Shown: one piece after another, positions 34,339 through 47,999 of the stretch
Layout: every line of letters begins with the position of its first letter
Position numbering within the stretch: the stretch's first letter is position 1
Assembly: GCA_920105625.2 (NCBI GenBank)
Contig: OV050030.1
Location: 428,760,240-428,824,239 of the forward strand
DNA from: Clusia tigrina
Taxonomy: Eukaryota; Arthropoda; Insecta; Diptera; Clusiidae
Length of the DNA: 64,000 nucleotides
Direction: 5' to 3'
Notes under the pieces: generated by a model
Databases searched by the model: none
Told to the model about the DNA's origin: nothing
Seen by the model: the letters and a program-made list of their open reading frames with translations, nothing else
Translations under genes and position numbers: made by a program

Positions 34339-34452
34339 GCAGCTGCTGTATGGGAATACGAAAGCTACTCAGCTCTATATGAGGGCTCCTAACTCGTGTG
34401 CCCAAAGAGCCTGTGGACTTTAGCAACTTTCGTATCTGTATACAGCAGCTGC
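34339..34452. repeat. Imperfect inverted repeat forming a long hairpin
   Basis: GCAGCTGCTGTAT (34339) pairs with ATACAGCAGCTGC (to 34452), and ATACGAAAG pairs with CTTTCGTAT after a 4-nt internal loop. The total is about 114 nt with a loop of about 50 nt. It could be a hairpin RNA or a MITE remnant. Confidence 0.6.
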
Positions 34453-34799
34453 ATCACTGCGAAAGTTGCTGTGAAAGCTTCGGTACAAACAAATCATACT
34501 CGTACATTAAAAGCTCTACGCAATAACGTATGCTCACTCCATCCTGTATGATTGCATTTCTGTTTGCCGGGCACAGCCTTCACTGCTCCTATAGCATATG
34601 AATGCCGGGTGCTGATGCAGGGCATCGCAAAGTTCGTCTCCAATGACTAAACGCAAATTTTGTACTTGAATTGATGAACATTTAATCATCCATTCAGATA
34701 GAATTGGGATATGGTGGGTGTGAGAAGTGGCGAAAAATTGCATATTTTTCGAAATTCAAAATTTCCATTTCTCAGCTGAACGAAAAAGCGAAAAAATCA

Positions 34800-37700
34800 T
34801 CCTCCACTCAGGAATGGCATTGCTCCAGAGGAGGTTTTAGTAGACGACCACAGGCAACATAGGCAACATATAAATGAAATGTCCAATGGCAGGCAGCGCT
34901 GCTGAACCAATAAATGAGTACTTCATTCGCCCGAACGCAAATGCCACGATTATTGAGCCGTGTAGGCGTGAAAACATACGAGTAACACACAGAAACCGGC
35001 GAAAAGTGGTGGACAATGGAAACAACCGGCAAGGTTACAGCGAAGTTGAAGGTCGAATTGCAGATAGCCGAGATCCCGCATACAAGCATAACCAAGGAAT
35101 TGGAATTAATAACGTAACGCGGCAACTGTGACATTTTTATGCACTTTGGTCACTCGTTTCGACTTTCCAATAAGATCGACTGTTGGCGTGCGGCAGCAAC
35201 ACATAATTGGGAACTCAACTCGTGCAAAGATCGTCGATACATGGGCTGTTTTGGCGATACATGGGATTAAGTTGATTGGCGACAAAGATTCCGATGAAGT
35301 TTAACGATTAATTAATCGCTACGGTTTCTACAGCGTAAAGCGCTTGAATTCATGTTGTGGCAGACTGATGTGGTTGGCTCCATTGACTGTGGATATGCGG
35401 GACAAACAGTATTAAAGGAAATTGGCGATTGCCTTCGCATTCAGTTCTATGATAGACCATAGACATAAAAGGTTATACACATTAATTCGATTCCTATAAG
35501 GTGAACTATTCTAGTTCAGAAATATCATGGACAAGTAATTAGCGCAATTGTTCAACACACCATTTCAGCTTTGTAAGTGTTCCTTAGCAGTTTCGCCTGT
35601 ACGAATTATGTCTTCAGAGAGGGAATGATTAGCTACTCTCTAATGACTGCAATTATTTGTTCACCGATCCTCACTAATCTTCTTAGTCGCACATGAATCT
35701 AGTCCACTTTCAGCGCTTCACCATCCCGCATTCCATGTTGCTGCTCGTTAGTTCATCTGAACTGGTCATATGTCAATTGGTGGAGTCCCTTTGCTCTGCT
35801 ATCACTACGCATCCATCTTAATTTATTTGTACATCAGTAGAAAATATGACTTGGCCAAGTGCATAAAACTCCAGCAATTGCCGTGTGTGTACACACTCAT
35901 GTACACTGCGTTGGCATAATCTTCAATTTCAATTGCAATTGCAATTCCAACTTCAACTTCAACCTCGGCCCCAGATTGTTGCGCCATGTAAACCGAAGCC
36001 TTGCTGCAACTTCCAACTGAATGCTGATAGATGCCTTTGTGCGGCGCGGTTTTCGAGTAGGCACATTTTCGCTCGGACCCACACTTTCCTTGTTATTTGC
36101 AGCAATTGGCATAAATTGCACTTAGCCCCTACGCGTGGCAAAACTGAGTATTGTGGCCTGCTTTTAGCTTTCTACATTCCCCTCGAATTTGTACGCGTCC
36201 GCGGATGTGTGTTTCTTACTTTTCTTGGCAGCAGTCTTCGCTTCCTTTTTAATCCATTTTGTACAAGATATTCTAACATGTTTACTATTACCGACCATTT
36301 TGCACTTATGTTATTCTCTGCTAGTGGTTGTTGTTGTTGTCGTTGTTGTTCCTGTTCCAAAAGTGCGTTTCTGTCCGTGTTGTGTTTGCCTGGGTCTGGC
36401 ACTAACTTTATTTTGTTGTGAATACAAGTATTCATATGCGAGTACAACCCGCATTGAAAAAATTTACCTCATTTCTGACGAATAGAGTGACCAGAGGTTT
36501 TTGTGGAGTTCTTCTATTAGTGCTGTGAAAGACAAACTACCATAGTGCAGTGATACCAAGTTGTAAGCTCATCAACTTCAGTGTAAAATTGTGCTGCAGC
36601 GTAGAACGACTGTTGGAAATGGAATATAAATATAATTACTGAGACCATATTATTGAAGAGAGCTTAGTGCAAAGAGGATTCTCTATAACACAGCTCATTG
36701 TATGTAGTCCTAGCTTGCTACTAATGTCCAACTGCAAAGGCCTTCAAAAATATTTGATCATGGATTCTAATGTAATATATTCGTATTCGTAATAAATATT
36801 ACAGAGAATCACTCTCATTTCTAGCAATATATGGGATTTTTCGGCGACATGTTTATATTTTAAAACAGTAGCACCAAATCTGTCATAAGCGGTCCATGCA
36901 CTGTACATCATGATCATACTCATGCGTGTACGTATTGGATGCTGCTCCGCCACAGGCGAGTGATCAAAATGCTAAATCAAGTCATTTTTGCATAGTCGTC
37001 ATTGAGTGAGGTCGTCTTCAAGTCGCTGTCGGATGATGAAGTTTTGTGTGTGCTAGTGCAAGGAAAAATGTGAAAAGAAAAGCGATTTTGGATGAAAGAG
37101 GACAATATCATTCAAGGAACTCCAGCAGAAACGCCTTTCATTATTTTTATCCGCAACACCTTCAGACATTGGCAGTCAAACTTAAATGACAAAAATTTGC
37201 AGGTAATTTGCCAACAAACGACATGATTGTAGTGCTGTACATCATCATCAAAATCATAAGAAGATGTCACCTGAAAATCAAAAACAATCAGTGATCAATC
37301 CACAAAGCAAAATATGCAATGAAACTAAAATCTCATCCAAACAACTTAGCAAGAGCACTATTAAGACGTACGAGTATACTAAAAGACTAAAAAGCAAAGG
37401 TACAATAACAAATTATTAAAACCCCTGTACAAACAACACTAGTTCCAATCATTGGCAAGGATAAGTGTAATTTATAGTATAATATTAAATTAATGAATAA
37501 ATTATTGTTAGTTTCTAAGCACCTAAGAAAGATTCAGTAAATGGAATGTGAAGAAGAAAAAAACTCGGTGATCACAGCGAAATCATGTCTGTGTGACACA
37601 TACATGCACATGCACATTTTCTCTCTTTTTCACTCATACTATTATATTTGAGTATGCCCATGATGTATCGTGTATGCGCCCCTTTCCACCATTATGCTAT

Positions 37701-40160
37701 ACGAACAGCCCAAAATCGCACAGTTGCCCCAATGAAGGATTAAACAATTTCATAACGACTTCACACTCCTGCAAGGGAGAGTGGTGGTCTGCAGTCGCAT
37801 TTATCCAGAAGTCTGGCCACCTCGTTTACTGAATCCCTTTCTCAGCAAATAGAAGAAAAAATACTTGAATTTATTTCATTGTGTTTTCCCGAAAACAAGT
37901 CAGTTATGTTACGATAAATATATCATTGAGTAAGCGTTCAACAGAACAGTGTAGGTTTCCATAACGGCAGGAAGGGCCTAAAAATTGTTTAACACGATAG
38001 GCAACATGTGCTTGCCAGTAAATGTGCCAGTAAGAGCCGGCAAAATCATACAACAATAACAAAAACAACGACGAAAGAATGCACGGCGAACGTACGGAGT
38101 GAGGACTCGCAGCGGACGTTGCGGATATGAAGGGACATGTGTTCTGTTTAGAGAGTTATTGACATTGAAAAGACAGAGCAACATTTTGGCGTCACTTGAG
38201 CTTATTGTGGGGTCAAGCGAAGTATGTGTGCGGCTGGTTAAGTTGAGTTTAAGTCTAGATGGGCTTCCTTTGCAATGCCAGCAGGATAATGCGGCCATAG
38301 ATGCTATTGCTTGGAAGTTAACCAAACAGTGTTTTGAGTTCACAAACTCACCATTAAGAAGCTGAAATCTTTTGTAAAGACTTGCAGAATATCCAATTGC
38401 ATTATTTTTAAGATTCTGCGGCAATTATAATTAGTCATTAAATGGAAACCGTTGATAACTGGTTTGATTTTGAGAAAATTATCCCACATAATATGAAACC
38501 TTAATTGTGGCAGTACTCTAAATACCCATTCTGAAACTAAGACAGTAGTGACTTCACAAAATTTACACGCCCGAATGATCAAAATATTATTTGTTGCGTC
38601 TGAATTTGACTGAAGTGTGTTGCATTTGCATATACGCATTTTTCTTCGGGACTTCCAAGTTTTGCGTCTATTCTAATAACTTTTCCGAAACACTCGTGTG
38701 ATTACTTAAAGGGTAAAATGATCAGAGAATTCATTAGTCAGGGCAAAGATGTGTGAACTCTTCTGCGATGGTGCTGCATGACAATGAAGTGAGTGTCAAC
38801 TGCATTGCAGTATTTGCCTGCGTAGTGGAGTACGTAGGAGGTTGGTGCATTCTCGTAAGTGCCACAGAGATTTTCACTTTGCTTAAGATCTGGAGAAAAT
38901 TTGTACGGCGCTCAGAATGTCATATTTGCGTACCAACACTTCAGCAGTTGGTGGGCAGTTGAGAGGCAATGATTCTTCGGTTCACTTAGGTTTACCCAGT
39001 TCAATCAGCACTGCAGCGGATACTTCAGTATTACGAGCTGGTGCTGTTGTCGTACGCGTAATGAAATACGTCATATTTTTGCTTGTACCGAAATGTTTCC
39101 TCGCACTTGTTCGCCAGGACTGCGGGCATGCAATTTTATTGCTTGTTGTGACTTGCAACAACTTGGCTACACTTGCGTACGCCACCATGCCCATGTACAT
39201 TTTCAAATTTATGAGGATGAGCGGCAAGTGCTCCATGTAGATTGCAGGGAATTGATTACCGAATTCCAAACATAACCAATCGTTTTTAAAGTTTAATTGA
39301 CTTATGGCATGTTAGCGCAGCACTATGCTAGGGGGCAGTTTTGCATGTTAAATTTAGCAAAAGTTTCAAAGTAATTTTCAGCAGCATTGCTGGCAGTACC
39401 GCTCTAATTTAGAACTTCTCGGATGGCAACTTAAAATTCTTTCCAGAAGTATATTTGTAGTGCAGTTCTTCTACCATAATTAGTACAAGTGGTTATATTT
39501 AGCCAGTACAATACCAAAACTGCAGACTCATCCGCCAAGTCTCTAACAAATGCTAACGGAACCCTCTTTAAACACGCGCTCGTTGGTCATATTTTCACTC
39601 TGAGTCGCTTTTCAACGGCAGCCAGACCTCAGCTACAACTGCTGCATATACGGGCGTGCTTGTGTGCAGGTATACTTGGGTTTACCTTGCGGTAATTTAA
39701 CCCACATCTGCCCAGGACGAAAGTTCATTCCTAATTCACTCTATTTAGACTTAAGCCAAGATAAATTCAGAACTTTCTACGTCACTTATGGCAGGACATG
39801 TGTAAACTTTATAGATATACTTAAAGGCGATTAGTGATTGCTGAGAGGCCATTACTGTGGAGTAATTAGGGAAGGGCCATAATGATAAAGCAGCGTATAA
39901 AATATGGTATCTAATGAATTTGGTGTTGGAGTGTGTGGGAATGACTTCAATGGCAACTAAAATGAATAAACGGGAGATGCACAGTAACAATTATAAAAAT
40001 AAAATTTTAGTTCTAATTAAGTGAAGTGGGTTGTTTGAGCATAGAATATACCATAAATCTAATGCTGTCCAATTTATTATAGCATATATTTATGTGACTT
40101 TTCCTATATAAGCTTTGATTGAAATATTTCTGAAAAATGTAATTAATTAATAATTAAATT
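34800..40160. other. No gene recognised
   Basis: About 5 kb with only short overlapping frames on both strands. Simple repeats include TTCAATTGCAATT near 35930 and TTG repeats near 36330. The longest frame, 38424-37978 minus, has no motif and is opposed by a frame on the other strand. Confidence 0.4.
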
Positions 40161-40164
40161 GCAT

Positions 40165-40345
40165 TTACCGGTTGTTCTTTGAGGAATACATCCCAGATGC
40201 TGTAAGCCCACCATCGCATTTGTCAATTTTGTCCTTCTTCCATTCTATTTCTATAATGCAGTGGCACAATGATTTCTGGCTTTTTGCATCCAGAAAACCA
40301 TATTTTTGTGGAAATTCGAGTACGAGCTGTCCTTTAAAGGGTTGG
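40165..40345 (-). CDS. Exon-like open segment, unknown
   Basis: On the minus strand an acceptor-like ATTGTCACAG precedes LNQPFKGQLVLEFPQKYGFL, and the frame stays open to a donor-like CCG|GTAAAT at 40165. About 60 codons with two close Cys (LCHCIIEIEW). I know no matching family and see no partner exon. It may be chance. Confidence 0.15.
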
Positions 40346-40957
40346 TTAAGCTGTGACAATATTCGTGGACAGCATAAGAGGAATCTCTCGATGTCTTATC
40401 AGCACTTAGGGCATCCGAAATTTTCTCCAACCACTCAAAATTCAACTACTCACCGACAAGGTTCGGTTAGGTTATCGTGGCAGCCGGTCTACAGACCAAC
40501 TCACTCAGATCACTATGGGTCCATTGCGATACCACCGCGTAACACCGCACCAGCAACAAGCTCACTGTGCCACGTACAAATGGTATATTCTGAAAGTGAA
40601 TTTTTCTAGGTACAAATATTGCGGTACTTGCCATGTTCTTCTGCTATTCTCCTAATTCCGGTTTAAATTTGATGCGTTCGCCATATAATCTTGTCGTCAG
40701 TTTGTTAAATAATATATAGATGTCCTCCAAATCCTTTTTTGGTAAATTGTAGTCAATGTGATACCGCGGTCAACAAGAATTGAGCAAATTTCTTTTAACT
40801 TCCATTATTTAAAAACGGGAAACGCTTCTATTTGACTGGCGACACCTTCCCTAACATTCGGAAATAAAAAAAGTTTGGATTTAAATTTAAGAATGTTATA
40901 TAAATTTACTAATTAATAATAGCAAAGTTATGGGTGGAAAAACCATTTTTAAAAATT

Positions 40958-41675
40958 GTGTAAAAGGGAACGTTCGGTAGCTTGTTGGATGCGGTTCAGT
41001 ACCTCTGGCATACGTTTTGGCATTGATTCAACCAGTTTCCCTGTTTCTTCTTTTGTGATTTTGTACTATTCTTCTAAAATGACACTTTTAAGCGATTCTT
41101 TGGAAGATATAGTCCTTCGGCGAATCCTGCGTTCTAGTAAGTCCCATAAGTAATCAGTTGGGTTAAGATTGGAACTGAGATGGAGTATACAGCTGTTTTA
41201 GGGCATTGTATAGCAGCCAAGGCTACACAATCTCGGCTGTGTGTTTTGGGTCATTGTCATGGCGAAGCATGAATTGACCATCCACCATAATTAATTTGAG
41301 CTTGACCATCTAGTCCCATTCGCTGACCACTTTAGATTGGATTTTAAAATGTTTAAATAGGCCCATTTGTAGTACACAGTTGACTCAAGTTGAAGTTCAC
41401 CAACTCTACCTCTACACAATCATCCACACACCATAACACCTCCTCCACCATGTTAAGGTAGGTAGGCGCAAGGTTTGCCTTATCCAAAGCAGTTTTGGGC
41501 TTTCTCCAGACTGGTTTTCGGCCTTTGATGCCGGAGCTACAAAATTTACTCTCATCCGAGAAAATGATGTTGTTCCAAAACTCCTTTGGCGTATTTACAT
41601 GCTGAATTGCGAACGCGATGCGCTTCTTCCGTCAGCCATGTATGCCCAAATATTATTTCTTAAGGGTGGAAAAAC
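40958..41675 (-). mobile_element. Decayed Tc1-like transposon
   Basis: Minus-strand pieces of a Tc1 transposase: FWNNIIFSDESKFCSSG (first catalytic Asp), GRKPVWRKP, HGGGGVMVCG, YLNILK, then RHDNDPKHTAEIV (second Asp), NPTDYLWDLLERRIRR and YKITKEETGKLVESMPKRM. Several stops interrupt it and the third catalytic position reads Asp rather than Glu. The N-terminal DNA-binding part and clear terminal repeats are not seen. Confidence 0.75.
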
Positions 41676-43499
41676 ACGAACGGGGCAAAAAACAGCGTCG
41701 TGCAATTTATTGAGAAATTAAATACAGTCAGAATTGGCGAAGTTCATATTTTCATGAATGCAAGAAATATAAAATAACTAGTAATCACACATAATTTAGA
41801 AGATAATCTTTTCAATAGATTCAGAAAGACTTCTCATAAAATTACGAAGATTTTCTACACAAAAACAATAAGTAGTCTGTGTGAAAATATGTTCGTGTTT
41901 GCCTTCCTTGGTCTAGAAACTGTTCATGGAGACGATATTTTAAATTTTGGGGGTCATATTTGGCTCTGTGCATGATGTCACACGCAATACACGTAAAATT
42001 GTCATATTGTCCTGTGGGTTTGACACTCGCTTTTCAATACTGCTGCTATTCTATAACTGTAAAGAATCAGTACAGGACTTATATTATGGCTTGTTATAAT
42101 TATCCTTACAGAATAATAAGCTACTCAGTTTATAAGAAGCCCAAGTAATTCCAAGTAATTTCTTGTTGCATCCATTTTTACTATTTCCAGTGTGACTCAC
42201 AATTCACAATTTACATGCTTGGAATACATTTTTGCTAGCCATGACGCAAACGTAACTTTAGACACAGCAGGGTTAAAGAGGTTTGCCTTCGAATATGTTG
42301 GAAAACATTTTCACAAGTGAGCTAAACTGCAATTGGGGAATTTGTCACGTTCGTCTATTTTATAGTAAGCGAACATGACTGCGCATTGTTAGTAATTCTG
42401 TGCAATCGGGCATCCTAGTTGAGCTTTATTTGTATATGAACAGGAATTCTTATAAGTTGGACTAATCTACGAATATTAATTTTGACTGAATTCATTTGAC
42501 TTAAGTATGAATACAAAATCCTCAAATACAACTGAGTTCCTCGGAGCAACAGCAACAAGTGACGCATAACCACTCAAGCTGACTTTATAGGAAAATGCGT
42601 GGAGAATTTAACGCAGTCATTCTTGTGTAATCAATTCATCGCACCTTATAATTTGGGGCCCCTTTAATGCGATTTGCATATTGCAGTCCGCGCTTTGCTG
42701 CCCCGGCGCATGCGCCATCCATGCTGACAATGCCGCTGACAATGTCCGTTAGCTAAAAAGAGTTTGTTTTGCTAAAACCGACCGAACACACACTCATATG
42801 TACGTAGATAGATACGTCAGAGCACACTTGCGGACTTGTAGGCTAAGCAAATAAGCAAATAAACGAACGTACGTGCCACATCTCAGAAGAATTCGGTAAA
42901 ACCACAACACTAATAACGATACGATGAAACATGTTTGGCAGAGATTCTTGAACTTTATCGGCAGCACTTACTTTACTTCAGCGGTTAATAAGACCGTTTG
43001 GCGATGACAATGAAATTGCAGATTCCGCTTTGGATTAAAATAATGGTGCGTCATTGGTGTTGGCCACAAGGTCAATTGGTCATTTTTTGAAAAATGGCTA
43101 CATTTTTACCAAATCTAAATGGAGAAGGAATACTTCATATCATAGAAAAACTTGTATTACTCTATGCGCGTGCCTGGGTGGAAGAGTTGGGAGTCGGTAC
43201 TAGTCTGAAGTGTGCTCAGAAATATGCGATAAAGTGCTTCCATACTATGAAGTGTGTTTGTGAAAAGATACAGGGAATATTGGAGAAGAAGATAGTATTT
43301 TGTTTATTGTTCACAAATTACTTTATATCAGAGATCAAATCATATCACGCTTGATCGAATAATTTGCTTCACAAAAAGTTCTCGTTGCTATAAAATTGGC
43401 ATTTCTCTCCGGGTAGAAAGGATAAAAATGCCTATCGCATCATCAAAACTCTCGTCACAGATTTGGTATGTGAGGATTGCACTCACTAAAACATCCCCC

Positions 43500-43790
43500 T
43501 CCCTCACTGAGAGCATCTCTCAACCCTGGAGCCCTTTTCATACTTCCTTCAAGGTGGATACTTCCTTCGTCCCTATTGGACTCTCAGCATTATTCCTGCG
43601 ACCAGGTCCCACTTTTTCCGCCGGAGCACATTTTTCACATATTTATCTACGTGGTCCCAGATTTCTTTGCTGCTTAGCATGACGTCCACAATGTTTTCGG
43701 TAGCTAGAGTTTCCCCGATTTCCATTTCAAGCGTGGGGCGCTCAGTTCGCCACCTTATGCATATGAAAAAGGTGTGCTATGCATCATCCT
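43500..43790 (-). mobile_element. LINE ORF2 C-terminal fragment
   Basis: On the minus strand RWRTERPTLEMEIGETLAT continues with ENIVDVMLSSKEIWDHVDKY and VKNVLRRKKW, the familiar end of I/R1/LOA-type ORF2 proteins after the zinc knuckle. It then stops and decays. Confidence 0.55.
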
Positions 43791-44059
43791 AAAATTGGCA
43801 TAATAGAAACATACGTTAAAGTGATGATTTATTGCATCACGCAAATGGTGATTCGACGCCCTTATTTTCAGTCACGAACCAGAAACTCACACTTATACCA
43901 GAAGCATCTAATATTAGGATATATGTTCCGTTGATACTTAGTATATATTCCCTCACTAGGGAGATCAGTGTGGGCCAGCATAGCATAATAACCACGCCAT
44001 TTAAAGTATGTGCTTCAGTTGTCCAAAATTGCATTTAAGCGAATGTAATGGGATGAAAG

Positions 44060-44112
44060 TGGGGTTGGCCGGAGAACCGCCGAAGAAGGATGTCTCCAAG
44101 CACTCGGCGTTG
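44060..44112. repeat. Dispersed repeat fragment, copy B
   Basis: GGCCGGAGAACCGCCGAAGA and the following AGGATGTCTCCAAGCACTC are the reverse complement of the repeat at 26595-26645 with a few changes. It lies about 270 bp from the LINE fragment and may belong to it. Confidence 0.45.
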
Positions 44113-45239
44113 ACGCCCATTGCACTGTGCTGTGAGAAACCTTAATCGACCAATATGGACGCACAAAGCAATTTTTTTTTTATTTATTCAATTAAAAATA
44201 CTTAATTGTGCATGCGGGATCAATGATCCCATGAAATGTTGCTTTCACTTTTGCTTGTTAGGATATGCTTGGCGCTAACTGTAGTGCCAATGCACATAAA
44301 AGCCCCGCCCATTCTTTAACAAAATCAGTTTACATGTCATTTAGGAGTTCTAGTGTGAAATACCATTTTATTATTCAGTAAAGCAGCAACAATTAAGCAA
44401 AATGCAACAAAGGTCAAAAAAATACAAATAAATTAAGGTGAATTTTCAGTGAATGTTGCTCGGGTAAAGTCATGGCGGCCATAGCGGATTATGGCAATAA
44501 CACTGCGATTGGAGGTTCTTTTGTCGGTAGTTACGATGGCGTTTATATTTTCGGACAAAAAGCACCATTTTGTGGTTAAATTCGTACATACCCGGCTGTG
44601 TGTGCATATGTACATATGTATGTAGCGTGGAAGAAACCTTTTGAGTCACTTCAGCCAATGCTCTTAGAATTGAAGGCTGCGAGATTTGAGGTACATAACA
44701 ACATAAATAAAGTATACACTTTATTAGGTTTTCTGAGCATTTAGTTAGTGTGTCGGTTTTGTCAATCGATTCAAATTCATGATGAAATTTAATTGTTTAT
44801 AAAACTTGAAAAGTGTGGGCATACATAGGAAGATATTGCCTCTAGAGTTCATTGTACTCGAAGGATATTATTGAGCATTGCAACGTTAGTTTCCTATACG
44901 GGTGTACTTCTATTTTTATATGTGTTCGGAACTGTAAATCTTGGAAATAACACTGATAGATGACTCTTTTTCTGATTCTGAGAGAGAAATTCCTGCAGAT
45001 ATATACGACATCACCATCTAAAGTAGGTAGGTCGGTTGAGCGGCCACCAGAATGGTACACTTTGTGATACCACATGAGGCACAAGTCCATGCCCTTTTAA
45101 AAGTAAAAACATTTGGAACTTTTTATGAAGCCATTGATGGAGCTTATAATTTTGGTCCCATGAAAGTATTTCTCCTTTTGAACAGCTCTGGACACGTACA
45201 TATCAGGTGTTCTATGGATCCATGCAACTCTGCAAACGT

Positions 45240-47210
45240 CATTTGAGGCGATTCCCAGTCTCCTACCAAGAGTACCCAGGGCTCAGTGTTCCTAACGGGA
45301 CTTACGACGCTACCTATATTTTGTCTATTTAGAGATATCAGATCTTTTGAACCCTTGGCGTTTATTTTCGACCAGGATAGTCTAGCTATTTTGCATCACC
45401 GTCTAAAGAGCACTTGATGCGATTGAATTTGCACTTTACAGGTGACAGTTGCGTTGAGACTTCAGATTGTTTGGATTAATATATGGGAATTGGTAGGCAG
45501 TGATGGCTTAAAAATGTTTGAAAGCACCAAAAAAAGGTTTCATGCTAACAAATTCAGCAACTAAATCTAACCAAACCAATAACAGATATTATATATAAAA
45601 ACAATAAAAAATGCAATGAAATTGTAGAAAAGATAATTAAATTAATTAAACAAGGAAAAGAAGAGTCAGCAAACGTTATTATTGTTATTTTTTAATTTGA
45701 AAATTTAAAATTTTGTTCACTTTAATTGCCCAATATATACGAGTATGTGGTCCTTTAACTCCTTTTGGAGCATAAGGCGTTGTTCAAACAAACTGTTTCT
45801 ACCGGAAACTAATGCTAAGTTGTCACTCTAAGTGGGAGGTCTAGGTCACTCTTGGTTGCCGGACAAATTTTTCAAAGCAAATACGAGTATACAGATCCAC
45901 TCTAAAGTTTATTCATAATTAAGATAATAAACAAAACGTTAAAAGTTCGTACAAAAATGCAGCTACAGCGCAACAGCACTAAAAGTATGCACTGGAAATA
46001 TGAAAGCAATGCTTGAGAATTAATGAAGAAGCCAAAAAGCATGCAAAGCCGGGAAAAGCTGCTGCTACCCAGCACCCGACAAATGGCATTCATCCGCCAA
46101 CGAAACACAAACGAGTTAGTCATGGGTTTTTTGATCTGCTCTACAGAAAATTCGCATATTTGTATTTTAAAGACAGTCCGAAGCATTGGCTCTGCCTGTG
46201 GAGAGAAATGTCAATGAAAAATAGATAAATAAAGCTATGTTGTAAGAATATTTCGTCCTTCGATTAGGTATGATGCCATCATGTGCAGCTCTGCCATTAA
46301 GTACTGCTCAATTAAGCTGATTCAAAAATTGCTGGAATCGATACGAAAAATGATAGAATTCTCTTGTATAGAATTGTCACTAATTATAAGCAGTCGAAAA
46401 TTTGGGTGCAAATTCGCTTGAGCTGAAGTCGGCTTTGCTATTGTCGACAAACTAGTTGTGTTTGTGGATCATATGAGTGTGCTGGCTTATTGCTAGGCAG
46501 TATCTTTGCTCCTTCACTCGCCGAACCTAAAATGCCATGTTTTATTTTAACTCTCGCTTTCGTTAACAACACGAACGGTTTTCGCAGAGCTTTGCATACT
46601 AGTTCCATAAACACGAGTTTTCTGCGCTGTACATACCATGTACATGCAGCCGTACACCCGTGAGTGTGTAGTGCGCGTATGCACGGAGTGCTTTTGGAGC
46701 TTTAACTGCCGTTGGCTCGTTTTACCTGTTTTAATAATTTAGCGCTTGCCAATTTTATTATTTTCTGCATTTGAGCCGAAGTGGGGGATTGGCTGTTATT
46801 TTCTGCTGTACGAGTTGCTTGTCAATTTGGTTTTGGGCTTGTGCTATTCTGGCCTAAAAAGTCATTTGCAGCAGCATGTACACACACCACATAGCCCTGG
46901 CTTGAAAGTGCATATGTACATAGTATATTTTATTTCTTGTTCGGGTGTTTTAAGTGCATTGCAATTCGAACAGATTATATCATAACAAAAATGTATGTAC
47001 GAACATATGTATTGAATGTATATGCATGTGTATATAGTATGAGATAAGAAAAATAATCAAGTTAAAGTACTTGACTACGCTACATATTAAATCATTAGAT
47101 TCAAAACTATTTTAATGGAACTACAAATGTACATTGAACTTTTTATTAAAACTATTCTGGAGTAATTAAAGCATAAACTGTTTATATAGTACAGATAAAT
47201 GTATGCATAT
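45240..47210. other. No gene recognised
   Basis: AT-rich, with short frames in both directions and nothing I can name. Confidence 0.4.
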
Positions 47211-47253
47211 AAATGTCTCAAATTGTGTTATTTTCGAAATGTGAGAGGGAGGG

Positions 47254-47516
<263 letters not shown>

Positions 47517-47639
47517 TTATTATGGTAAACCTTTTCTTAAAGGAATCAAACCATTTTTTCAGGTTTTTGAAATATTCTTATATTTTATTTAATTTTTTAT
47601 TATTTTTATTATTATATCTTACAACATAATTAATTATGA

Positions 47640-47808
47640 CTGCAAGTGGCTGGGGGGAATGAGTACAGAATGCTGAGGCGTTCGACTCGAAGAGAAAAAG
47701 ATTTCTAGAAAGAAGCATTTTTGAGACCAAGCCCTGTGCAGGATTTGAACCTGCGATCCTCTGAGTGTGAGTCTAGCAAAATTACCACTAGACCACAGAG
47801 GGCTGCTA
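47640..47808 (-). mobile_element. tRNA-derived SINE, best-preserved copy
   Basis: Minus-strand head GCCCTCTGTGGTCTAGTGG has an A box (TGGTCTAGTGG). It is followed by a T arm GCAGG-TTCAAAT-CCTGC with a perfect 5-bp stem and B box GGTTCAAATCC. The outer ends GCCCTCT / ACAGGGC pair in 6 of 7 positions like an acceptor stem. The body CTTGGTCTCAAAAATGC, then CTCTTCGAGTCGAACGCC, matches the copy at 19650. The body shared between copies makes this a SINE rather than a working tRNA gene. Confidence 0.7.
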
Positions 47809-47999
47809 TTCTTATATAAATAGTTGGAGTTAGGAAAAAAAAGAGAGTCATCGACAGTGTCAATGAAGAAGTAATGGAGGTGTTTCCTTCACCAAACACT
47901 GAAATGACAATAGTCTTTACGGGTCTTATAAATATCCTAGTATACTATAGCAAATTAGGTAGGTTGAGCGATCGCCAAAAAGGCAGCCTTAGCAAATTA

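Noticed and set aside
35885..36485. Overlapping frames of 98-178 codons on the plus strand and 60-91 codons on the minus strand
   Set aside because: They lie in a low-complexity region with TTG and TTCAA repeats, in conflicting frames, with no family or splice signals.
37978..38424. 148-codon minus-strand frame
   Set aside because: No motif, no splice support, and an opposing frame on the other strand of similar quality; composition looks random.
47733..47806. Functional tRNA gene
   Set aside because: The acceptor stem has a mismatch, the anticodon arm does not fold well, and the downstream body is shared with other copies, so it is a SINE head.
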